A stretch of DNA of 64,000 nt from Bradyrhizobium diazoefficiens (GTDB lineage Bacteria; Pseudomonadota; Alphaproteobacteria; Rhizobiales; Xanthobacteraceae), in contig NZ_CP067100.1 of assembly GCF_016616235.1 (NCBI RefSeq), forward strand, positions 5,577,001 to 5,641,000, given 5' to 3'. The translations under genes and the position numbers were made by a program. Of this stretch, positions 16,446 through 23,731 are shown one piece after another. The notes beneath the pieces were generated by a model. That model did not search any database and was not told the DNA's origin. It saw nothing but the letters and a program-made list of their open reading frames with translations. Within the stretch, counting starts at the first letter, position 1, and each line of letters starts with the position of its first letter.

Positions 16446-17903
16446 GGCGGATTCAACCGGTCGTCGCAACAGCCGTTGTTTTTGACTCATGGGAGCAACG
16501 CGTCAAGCGCCTCTGCTGGCGTTTTCCAGCCCAGTGTTTTTCTCGGTCGGGCATTAAGGGCCGCTGCCACGGCGGAGATCTCGTCGACACTATGGAGGCT
16601 CAGGTCTGTGCCTTTCGGGAAGTATTGCCGCAATAGCCCATTGGTGTTTTCGTTGGTGCCGCGCTGCCAAGGGCTATGCGGATCGCAGAAGTAGACTTGG
16701 ATACCCGCATCGATCTTGAGACGATCATGCTGAGCCATTTCGGCCCCCTGATCCCAGGTCAGCGAACGACGCAGTTCTTCGGGCAAAGTGATGATGGTGC
16801 GTGCGATTGCGTCGCGCACGGCTTCGGCCCCGTGCCCTGCGAGCGCAGGCCCGTTCTTCGCGCGCGGAGCTTCGCCATGTCCCGCCAACCGGGGAAGGTG
16901 CAACAACATCGTGAAGCGCGTGGTCCGCTCGACCAGCGTGCCGATCGCCGAGCTGCCAAGCCCGAGGATAAGGTCCCCCTCCCAATGTCCCGGCACGGCT
17001 CGATCGGCCGCTTCGGCAGGGCGCTCACTGATCATGATCTCGGAAGGAATGAAGCTCCTGCCTTTACGGGCGCGCGCCCTTGGCATCCGCAGCGCCCGCC
17101 CGGTGCGCAAGCAGGCCGTCAGTTCGCGGCGCAAAGCTCCTCGACCCTGCACGTAAAGTGCCTGATAGATCGCCTCGTGACTGATGCGCATCGTCTCATC
17201 CTCGGGAAAGTCGAGCCGAAGTCGCCGAGAAATCTGTTCCGGGCTCCATGCCCTCGCCCAGCGCCGGTTCTGCCGATGCACGGCCCGGCGCCCCTTCCAC
17301 ACGACCTTCGGGCCAACGAGGGGCTCTCCATTCGGCTTGGCGATCATACCGGCAAGCCTGTCTTGCACATAGTCCCGCAGAGCCGGATTGATTGCCAACT
17401 TCGCCGACTTGGGTCTCCGGGCGGACCGATCAGCGTGCCATTGTGCCGTGGTCGCTCGGTACTCTGGAGCACCGTGGCGGCGCGCCACGTTCCGCCGAAG
17501 TTCACGAGAGATCGTGGATGGAGGCCGATCGAGCCGACGAGCGATCGCTCGCACCCCATGCCCCTGCGCGTGCAAGATGGCGATCTCCTCACGCTCGGCG
17601 AACGAGAGGTAGCGCCCTGATAGAGGTCTTGACGACTGCGACAAATGTGTTGGCGGCATGCCGCCCGCCTCCCGGAACCAGCGTACTCCGACCGCCGGCG
17701 ATACCCCGGCGTCAACCGCAGCATCCTCGCTCGAGCGCCCCGAAGCAATCGCAGTCCAGAACGGCTTACGATTCTCTCGAAGAACCTGCCGACGCCGACC
17801 TGACAATCGCTGGATTGCCTGCACACCCTGATCAGAACGCCGACTGCATCTGTTCATCGCAACATCCTTTGCTGAGGTGTTGCGACGACCAGTTGAATCC
17901 GCC
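16446..17903 (-). mobile_element. IS30-family insertion sequence, copy B
   Basis: A 1,458-bp element with terminal inverted repeats beginning GGCGGATTCAACCGGTCGTC on the left and GGCGGATTCAACTGGTCGTC read inward from the right, both followed by GCAACA (about 26 bp, one mismatch). The flanking direct repeat is CTG (16443-16445 and 17904-17906). Excision in silico gives AATACTGGATCGCCCG, so the insertion point in the host repeat is the same as for copy A. Same orientation as copy A, 3.8 kb apart. Its termini differ from those of copy A at the centre of the repeat (GGTCG against GCTCG), suggesting two related but distinct IS types. Confidence 0.92.
16487..17857 (-). CDS. IS30-family transposase, copy B
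   Basis: DDE transposase of 456 aa with the same plan as copy A: HTH region with AIARRLDRPPSTISRELRRN (about 104-123), then D295 (HWEGDLILG), D369 (LTWDQGAE) and E403 (GTNENTNGLLRQYF). The ATG at 17857 (MNRCSRRSDQGVQ) follows AAAGGATGTTGCG; the 38 extra residues up to 17971 cross the terminal repeat and are rejected. N-terminal ~25 residues and the loop around 325-337 differ strongly from copy A while the rest is close to identical, again showing divergence before both reached this locus. The frame is intact. Confidence 0.95.
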   Translation of the reverse strand: MNRCSRRSDQGVQAIQRLSGRRRQVLRENRKPFWTAIASGRSSEDAAVDAGVSPAVGVRWFREAGGMPPTHLSQSSRPLSGRYLSFAEREEIAILHAQGHGVRAIARRLDRPPSTISRELRRNVARRHGAPEYRATTAQWHADRSARRPKSAKLAINPALRDYVQDRLAGMIAKPNGEPLVGPKVVWKGRRAVHRQNRRWARAWSPEQISRRLRLDFPEDETMRISHEAIYQALYVQGRGALRRELTACLRTGRALRMPRARARKGRSFIPSEIMISERPAEAADRAVPGHWEGDLILGLGSSAIGTLVERTTRFTMLLHLPRLAGHGEAPRAKNGPALAGHGAEAVRDAIARTIITLPEELRRSLTWDQGAEMAQHDRLKIDAGIQVYFCDPHSPWQRGTNENTNGLLRQYFPKGTDLSLHSVDEISAVAAALNARPRKTLGWKTPAEALDALLP

Positions 17904-17940
17904 CTGGATCGCCCGATTAAATCGGGCGATGACAGCGGAG
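17904..17940. repeat. Palindromic repeat family 5, copy 2, right part
   Basis: CTGGATCGCCCGATTAAATC GGGCGATGACAGCGGAG, continuation of 16363-16445 beyond IS30 copy B, including the small hairpin TCGCCCGATTAAATCGGGCGA. Confidence 0.75.
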
Positions 17941-18106
17941 ATTGACGGGCGCACCGAAACTTCCACACCATTCAAACGACATTCAAACGCCCTCGCGAAA
18001 ATTCCATCGCGTGGCATGGCTCGCGTGAGAAAATACGCGCTCGCACTTTCGCGGCGCTGCGACTATTCTTGCGGCCAACACGGTTTCAGCGCCCCCGGGA
18101 GGAACA

Positions 18107-19384
18107 ATGACAAAGCACACCTACATTCCGCGCACCACCAACTACACGCTCAATCCCGGCGACGAGCTCAACGACCTCCGCATGTCGGACCAGGTCCGGC
18201 CGCTCTACGATCACGTCAGGAAATTCATCCGCGACACCGTCGAGCCGATGTCGATCGAGTTCGCCAAGGCCGGCGAAGGCAAGGAAGACCGCTGGAGCTT
18301 CACGCCGAAGCAGCTCGAGGTGCTGGAGAAGGCCAAGAACAAGGCCAAGCAGGAAGGCCTCTGGAATTTCTTTCTGCCGGATGACGAGACCGGCCAGGGC
18401 CTGAAGAATCTCGACTATGCCTACATCGCATCCGAGCTCGGCAAGAGCCCGCTGGCCTCCGAGACTATGAACTGCTCGGCGCCGGACACCGGCAACATGG
18501 AGGTGCTGGAGCGCGTCGGCACCAAGGAGCAGAAGGAGAAGTGGCTGAAGCCGCTGCTCAACGGCGAGATCCGCTCGGCCTATGTCATGACCGAACCGAA
18601 CGTCGCCTCCTCCGACGCCAAGAACATCTCGACCACCGCAAAACTCGTCGGCGACGAATGGGTCATCAATGGCGAGAAGTATTACATCTCGGGTCTCGGC
18701 GATCCCCGCTGCAAGATCCTGATCGTGATGGTCAAGACCAATCCGGATGCGGCGCCGAGCAAGCAGCAGTCGCAGATCCTGGTGCCGCGCGACACGCCCG
18801 GCGTCGAGGTGCTCGGCCCCATGTATGTGTTCGGCCAGGACCACGCCCCGCGCGGCCACATGCACATGCGCTTCAACAATGTCCGGGTGCCGAAGGAGAA
18901 CATCCTGCTCGGCGAGGGCCGTGGCTTCGAGATCTCGCAGCTCCGGCTCGGACCGGGCCGCATCCATCACTGCATGCGCACCATCGGCAAGGCCGAGAAG
19001 GCGCTGGATTTGATGGTGCAGCGGGGCCTCACCCGCGAAGCCTTCGGCAAGAAGATCGCCCATCTCGGCGGCAACATGCAGATCATCGCGCAGGCGCGCT
19101 GCGAGATCGAGGCGATGCGGCTGATGGTCTTGAAGGCGGCCAAGGCGATGGACGTGCTCGGCAACAAGGAGGCCCGCGTCTGGGTCTCGATGGTCAAGGC
19201 CATGGTGCCGGAGCGCGCCTGCAAAATCATCGACCAGGCGATCCAGATGCACGGCGCCACCGGCATCTCGCATTGGACCCCGCTCGCCGAGATGTACCAG
19301 GACGTGCGCCATCTGCGCTTCGCCGACGGTCCGGACGAGGTGCACTGGATGGTGGTCGGCCGCCACGAGCTGAGCATGGCGTAA
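18107..19384 (+). CDS. Acyl-CoA dehydrogenase, ACAD10/11 type
   Basis: FAD-dependent acyl-CoA dehydrogenase of 425 aa. Visible motifs: YVMTEPNVASSDAKNI (about 158-173), WVINGEKYYISG, and near the C-terminus QMHGATGISHWTPLAEMY and RFADGPDEVHW. The FADGPDEVH ending is typical of the branch that includes mammalian ACAD10/11 and, by report, LvaC, which act on 4-phosphorylated hydroxyacyl-CoA made by an APH-fold kinase. That kinase is present 4 kb upstream (13105-14091), now separated by IS30 copy B. The function is therefore inferred from family plus context. ATG at 18107 with a strong GGGAGGAACA upstream. Confidence 0.92.
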   Translation: MTKHTYIPRTTNYTLNPGDELNDLRMSDQVRPLYDHVRKFIRDTVEPMSIEFAKAGEGKEDRWSFTPKQLEVLEKAKNKAKQEGLWNFFLPDDETGQGLKNLDYAYIASELGKSPLASETMNCSAPDTGNMEVLERVGTKEQKEKWLKPLLNGEIRSAYVMTEPNVASSDAKNISTTAKLVGDEWVINGEKYYISGLGDPRCKILIVMVKTNPDAAPSKQQSQILVPRDTPGVEVLGPMYVFGQDHAPRGHMHMRFNNVRVPKENILLGEGRGFEISQLRLGPGRIHHCMRTIGKAEKALDLMVQRGLTREAFGKKIAHLGGNMQIIAQARCEIEAMRLMVLKAAKAMDVLGNKEARVWVSMVKAMVPERACKIIDQAIQMHGATGISHWTPLAEMYQDVRHLRFADGPDEVHWMVVGRHELSMA

Positions 19385-19396
19385 GGTCGGTCTTCG

Positions 19397-19535
19397 CCCT
19401 CTCCCCGTTCTTACGGGGAGAGGATTGGGGTGAGGGAGCTCTCACCACCCGCGAGATTTGTCGAAAGACCTGTACCCCCTCACCCGGATCGCAAGAGCGA
19501 TCCGACCTCTCCCCGCACGCGGGGAGAGGTGAAGA
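19397..19535. repeat. Palindromic intergenic repeat, family 3, copy 1
   Basis: CCTCTCCCCGTTCTTACGGG GAGAGG hairpin on the left, GATTGGGGTGAGGG and CCCCTCACCCGGATCG in the middle, and CCTCTCCCCGCACGCGGGGA GAGGTGAAG on the right. It fills the space between two convergent genes and holds perfect hairpins that could end transcription from both sides. Related copies: 25244-25278 with 26638-26760 (split by an IS) and a half unit at 56712-56737. Confidence 0.85.
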
Positions 19536-19544
19536 AGCACCGCC

Positions 19545-20420
19545 CTAAGACGCCGGTGCGATCTTGTCCTGCGTCTTCGTCTCGAAGTCGCTGGCGTCGT
19601 GGCGCTCGTGGAGCTGGCTGGCGGGATCGCCGGAGACCCGATTGACCATGCGGCCACGCTTCACCGCGGGACGCTTGGCGATCTGGTCCGTCCAGCGCTG
19701 CACGTTCTTGTAGTCCTGCACCGACAAGAATTCGCCGGCGCCGTAGACCAGCCCCTTGGCGAGCGCTCCGTACCAGGGCCACACCGCCATGTCGGCGATC
19801 GTGTACTCCTTGCCCGCGAGGTATTCGTTGTCGGCGAGGCGACGATCGAGCACGTCGAGCTGGCGCTTGACCTCCATCGCGAAGCGGTCGATGGCGTATT
19901 CGATCTTGAATGGCGCATAGGCGTAGAAGTGGCCGAAACCACCGCCGAGATAGGGCGCGCTGCCCATCTGCCAGAACAGCCACGACATCGCTTCGGTACG
20001 CGTCTTGATGTCCTTCGGCAGGAAGGCGCCGAACTTCTCGGCGAGATAAAACAGGATCGAGCCGGATTCGAACACCCGGATCGGCTCCGGGCCGGAGCGA
20101 TCCATCAGCGCCGGGATTTTCGAGTTCGGGTTGATGTCGACAAAGCCGCTGCCGAACTGGTCGCCATTGCCGATCCTGATCAGCCAGGCGTCGTATTCGG
20201 CCCTCTTGTGGCCGAGCGCCAGAAGCTCCTCCAGCATCACCGTGACCTTCACCCCGTTCGGCGTCGCCAGCGAGTAGAGCTGAAGCGGATGCTTGCCGAC
20301 CGGCAGCTCCTTGTCGTGAGTGGGGCCGGCAATGGGCCGGTTGATGCTGGCGAACTGGCCGCCGTTCTCCTTGTTCCAGGTCCAGACCTTGGGCGGCTCG
20401 TAAGCGGGGGCGTCGGTCAT
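19545..20420 (-). CDS. yghU: Glutathione-dependent disulfide-bond oxidoreductase, YghU-like GST
   Basis: Cytosolic glutathione S-transferase-fold protein of 291 aa. The extended N-terminus before the thioredoxin domain, followed by LYSLATPNGVKVTVMLEELL (about 54-73), VDINPNSKIPAL and ESGSILFYLAEKFG, is the plan of YghU/YfcG (Nu-class) enzymes, which reduce disulfides or peroxides with two glutathiones. The C-terminal helical domain includes EYTIADMAVWPWYGAL. ATG at 20420 (MTDAPAYEPPKVW) is chosen over an upstream in-frame start at 20480. Single gene convergent with the acyl-CoA dehydrogenase; probable role in protection against electrophiles or peroxides. Confidence 0.88.
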   Translation of the reverse strand: MTDAPAYEPPKVWTWNKENGGQFASINRPIAGPTHDKELPVGKHPLQLYSLATPNGVKVTVMLEELLALGHKRAEYDAWLIRIGNGDQFGSGFVDINPNSKIPALMDRSGPEPIRVFESGSILFYLAEKFGAFLPKDIKTRTEAMSWLFWQMGSAPYLGGGFGHFYAYAPFKIEYAIDRFAMEVKRQLDVLDRRLADNEYLAGKEYTIADMAVWPWYGALAKGLVYGAGEFLSVQDYKNVQRWTDQIAKRPAVKRGRMVNRVSGDPASQLHERHDASDFETKTQDKIAPAS

Positions 20421-20534
20421 GCGGGGCTCCGGCAAAAAAGATGCGCATGCATTAATTAGCCTGCGGACCGCCGATGGCAAGCCCTGCCGGCCCTGCGTCC
20501 GGCGCGGGCCTCAGCGCCACGTCATGCATCCGGC

Positions 20535-22193
20535 CTAGCCCGTCACCGCCTTGAGCGGCTGAGCCTCGGCCTCCATCACGAATCCCTCATATCCCTTCGC
20601 CGCGACCTCGTCGCAGATCCGGCGGTAGACGCCGACGCCGCCGATATAAGGCATGAAGATGCGCGGCTTGCCCGGGATGTTGGCCCCCATGTACCAGGAA
20701 TTGGCCTGCGGATAGAGCGTGCCGTGGGCGACCTCGTTGACATGGGCGACCCATTGCTCCTCGGCGTCTCGGCCCGCCTCGATGGTGGCAAGGCCCTGCC
20801 CGCGCATGTGGACGAGGCAGTCGGCGATCCAGTCGACATGCTGCTCGATCGAGACGATCATGTTCGAGAGCACCGACGGACTGCCGGGACCGGTGATGAT
20901 GAAGAGATTGGGAAAACCGGCGCTCATCAGCCCGAGATAGGTCTTCGGGCCCTCTGCCCATTTCTGGTTCAGCGTCCGCCCGCCGCGGCCATGAATGTCG
21001 ATCTTCGCGACCGAGCCGGTCATGGCGTCGAAGCCGGTCGCCATCACCAGCGCATCGACCTCGTGATCTTTGCCTGCGACACGCACCGCATTCGCGGTGA
21101 TCTCCTCGATCGGATCGGTCTTGATGTCGACCAGCGAGACATTCGGCCGGTTGAAGGTGGCGAAGTAATCCGTGTCGATGCAGATCCGCTTGGTGCCGAT
21201 CGGATGGCTGTTGGGCTGGAGCAGCTTTGCCGTCGCGGGATCCTTCACGATCTCGGCGATCTTGCCGCGGACGTAGTTGGCCGCGGTGTCGTTCGCGGTG
21301 CGATCGAGACCGAGATTGTTGTAGACGTACATGAACGTCAGCCCGCCGCGCTCCCAGCGCGCTTCGTACTTCGAACGCCTGACCTCCTCGACGTCGTCAA
21401 GCGCGCCGCGATCCGGCTGCTCGGCATAGATGCCGTTGCGCGCGACCTCGCGGGCGAGGCGGCGGATTTCCGGATAGTTCTTGCGGAACGCATCGCGCTC
21501 CGCGGCGGTGAGCGCCGCATTGCGGGCGGGGATCGAGAAGTTCGCCGTGCGCTGAAACACGGTGAGATGCTTCGCTTGTTCGGCGATGATGGGCGCCGAC
21601 TGGATGCCTGACGACCCCGTGCCGATGAGACCGACGCGCAGGCCGGTGAAGTCGACGTCTTCATACGGCCAGTTGCCGGTGTGGTAGACAGGGCCTTTGA
21701 AGTTTTCGAGGCCCTTGATGTCGGGCTTGCGCGCATTGGAGAGGCAGCCGGTGGCGAGCACGACGAACTGCGCCTGAACCGTCTTGCCGTCGGACGTAGT
21801 CACCGACCAGATGTTCGCGCGTTCGTCGAACGCGGCGTGCTCGACGCGGGTGTTGAACTGGATGTCGCGGCGCAGGTCAAAACGGTCGGCGACGTGGTTG
21901 GCGTATTTCAGGATCTCTGGTTGCGGCGCGTAGCGTTCGCTCCAGTCCCATTCCTGCTGGAGCTCTTCCGAGAACGAATAGGAATACTGCATGCTCTCGA
22001 CGTCGCAGCGCGCGCCGGGATAGCGGTTCCAGTACCAGGTGCCGCCGACGCCGCCGCCCTGCTCATAGACGCGCGCCGAGACGCCGAGCCCGCGCAACCG
22101 GTGCAGCATGTACAGGCCGGCAAAGCCCGCGCCGACGATGACCACGTCGTAGGCTTCCGCAGTCTGAACCGGACTCGCTTGCGCTGGCGACAT
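20535..22193 (-). CDS. Baeyer-Villiger-type flavin monooxygenase
   Basis: FAD- and NADPH-dependent monooxygenase of 552 aa converting a ketone to an ester or lactone. FAD motif GAGFAG at 21-26; the Baeyer-Villiger fingerprint FKGPVYHTGNWP at 165-176 (FxGxxxHxxxWP); NADPH motif GTGSSG at 191-196; ATGFDAMTG near 383. All diagnostic residues are present. The closest named types are cyclohexanone and phenylacetone monooxygenases; the substrate here is unknown. ATG at 22193 after CAGGGAGCGCC. It is divergent from a nitronate monooxygenase gene over a 253-bp gap in which I see no convincing operator. Confidence 0.9.
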   Translation of the reverse strand: MSPAQASPVQTAEAYDVVIVGAGFAGLYMLHRLRGLGVSARVYEQGGGVGGTWYWNRYPGARCDVESMQYSYSFSEELQQEWDWSERYAPQPEILKYANHVADRFDLRRDIQFNTRVEHAAFDERANIWSVTTSDGKTVQAQFVVLATGCLSNARKPDIKGLENFKGPVYHTGNWPYEDVDFTGLRVGLIGTGSSGIQSAPIIAEQAKHLTVFQRTANFSIPARNAALTAAERDAFRKNYPEIRRLAREVARNGIYAEQPDRGALDDVEEVRRSKYEARWERGGLTFMYVYNNLGLDRTANDTAANYVRGKIAEIVKDPATAKLLQPNSHPIGTKRICIDTDYFATFNRPNVSLVDIKTDPIEEITANAVRVAGKDHEVDALVMATGFDAMTGSVAKIDIHGRGGRTLNQKWAEGPKTYLGLMSAGFPNLFIITGPGSPSVLSNMIVSIEQHVDWIADCLVHMRGQGLATIEAGRDAEEQWVAHVNEVAHGTLYPQANSWYMGANIPGKPRIFMPYIGGVGVYRRICDEVAAKGYEGFVMEAEAQPLKAVTG

Positions 22194-22446
22194 CGGTTGG
22201 CGCTCCCTGATTATTTTCTGTTGTTGTGAGCCAGCATTCTCTCAAGGATGCGAAAGCGCAAGAGGCAAATCGGCAGACTGTGGCCTGCTTATTTTGTGCA
22301 GCGGAATGGCTGGTGACGGCGCGGCGTCTACACGCAAGATGCACGGGCGAATCCGGCATGGCATCGCAGGTGGCAATGCGTTAGCGTCAAACAATCATCG
22401 CACGCCAAGCAACAACAGCAACGAACGCCGCCGCCGGGAGAGGACC

Positions 22447-23580
22447 ATGAAATCGCCGATCTGCGACATGCTGGACATCGAATTCCCGCTGCTCGCCTTC
22501 AGCCATTGCCGCGATGTCGTTGCCGCGGTCAGCCGCGCCGGCGGCTTTGGCGTGCTCGGCGCCACTGCGCATACGCCGGACACGCTCGAACGCGAGCTGA
22601 AATGGATCGACGAGCACGTCGACGGCAAGCCCTACGGCATCGACGTGCTGATCCCGGAAAACATCTCGACCGCGGGCGAGAAGGACGTCACCTGGAAGAG
22701 CCTGGAAGCGCGCGTGCCGCAGCAGCACCGCGCCTACACGCGCGATCTCCTGAAGAAATACGACATCGAGCTGACCACCACTGATGTCGCCGACAACCAG
22801 CCGCAGCCGTTCGATGCCAAGACGGCGCTGGAGCTGCTCGAGGTCTCCTTCAATCATCCGATCCGGCTGATCGCCAATGCGCTCGGCGTACCGCCGAAGG
22901 CGATGATCGAGATGGGCAAGACCCACGGCGTGCCGGTCGCAGCCCTCGTCGGCGCCAAGGAGCACGCGCTGCGCCAGGTCGCGGCCGGGGTCGATATCCT
23001 CGTGGTGCAGGGCACCGAAGCCGGCGGCCATTGCGGCGAGGTCTCGACCATGGTGCTGGTGCCGGAGGTGATCAAGGCGATCAAGAATATCCGCGACGTG
23101 CCGGTGCTGGCGGCCGGCGGCATCATGACGGGCCGGCAGATGGCCGCCTGCATGGCGATGGGTGCGGCGGGCGCATGGACCGGCTCGGTGTGGCTCGCCA
23201 CGGTCGAAGCCGAGACCAGCGAGATCTTTCGCGAGAAGATGATCGCGGCCTCCTCGCGCGACGCGATCCGCTCGAAGGGACGCACCGGAAAGCCGGCGCG
23301 GCAATTGCGCTCGGTCTGGACCGACGCCTGGGACCGCGCGCCGGAAAGTCCTGGCGCATTGCCGATGCCGCTGCAAAGCATCATCAGCCGCGATGCCTTC
23401 AACTCCATCGACCGCGCCGCGGCGAGCGGCAACGCCAAGGCGCGCGATCTCGTCAGTTATTTCGTCGGCCAAGGCGTCGGCCTGATCGACAGCGTGAAGT
23501 CGGCCGGCGCGGTGGTGCAGGAGTTCAAGGAAGAGTTCGCCGAAGCCGTCGAGCACATGAATGCACTGGTGGCGGAGTGA
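22447..23580 (+). CDS. Nitronate monooxygenase family protein
   Basis: FMN-dependent TIM-barrel enzyme of the 2-nitropropane dioxygenase family, 377 aa, oxidising alkyl nitronates or reducing enoyl substrates. N-terminal MLDIEFPLLAFSHCRDVVAAVSRAG differs slightly from the usual PI..APM start. Phosphate-binding and active-site segments QGTEAGGHCGEV and VLAAGGIMTGRQMAACMAMGA are present. ATG at 22447 follows GGGAGAGGACC; the longer frame to 22294 is not coding-like. A thiolase-like gene follows in the same direction after a palindromic repeat, suggesting cotranscription in an acyl-CoA-related unit. Confidence 0.88.
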   Translation: MKSPICDMLDIEFPLLAFSHCRDVVAAVSRAGGFGVLGATAHTPDTLERELKWIDEHVDGKPYGIDVLIPENISTAGEKDVTWKSLEARVPQQHRAYTRDLLKKYDIELTTTDVADNQPQPFDAKTALELLEVSFNHPIRLIANALGVPPKAMIEMGKTHGVPVAALVGAKEHALRQVAAGVDILVVQGTEAGGHCGEVSTMVLVPEVIKAIKNIRDVPVLAAGGIMTGRQMAACMAMGAAGAWTGSVWLATVEAETSEIFREKMIAASSRDAIRSKGRTGKPARQLRSVWTDAWDRAPESPGALPMPLQSIISRDAFNSIDRAAASGNAKARDLVSYFVGQGVGLIDSVKSAGAVVQEFKEEFAEAVEHMNALVAE

Positions 23581-23590
23581 TGGTGCTCGA

Positions 23591-23695
23591 CCTCCATGGT
23601 GAGGCACGCAAGCGCCATCTCGAACCATGAAGGCCCGACTGCTTCCCGGCGGCCATCCTTCGAGACGACCGCTTCGCGGTCTCCTCAGGAGGAGG
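23591..23695. repeat. Palindromic intergenic repeat, family 2, copy 2
   Basis: CCTCCATGGTGAGGCACGCA ... TCGAGACGACCGCTTCGCGG ... TCCTCAGGAGGAGG; an inverted repeat with CATCTCGAACCATGAAGG pairing partly to CCATCCTTCGAGACG. It lies between two co-directional genes. Confidence 0.75.
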
Positions 23696-23731
23696 TCTGT
23701 GAATTGTTGAGAGAATGAAGAAGCAAGAACA

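Noticed and set aside
11258..17903. Proven composite transposon bounded by the IS30 copies
   Set aside because: Each IS has its own CTG duplication and the copies differ in sequence, so independent insertion explains the data; only the possibility of joint recombination is kept.
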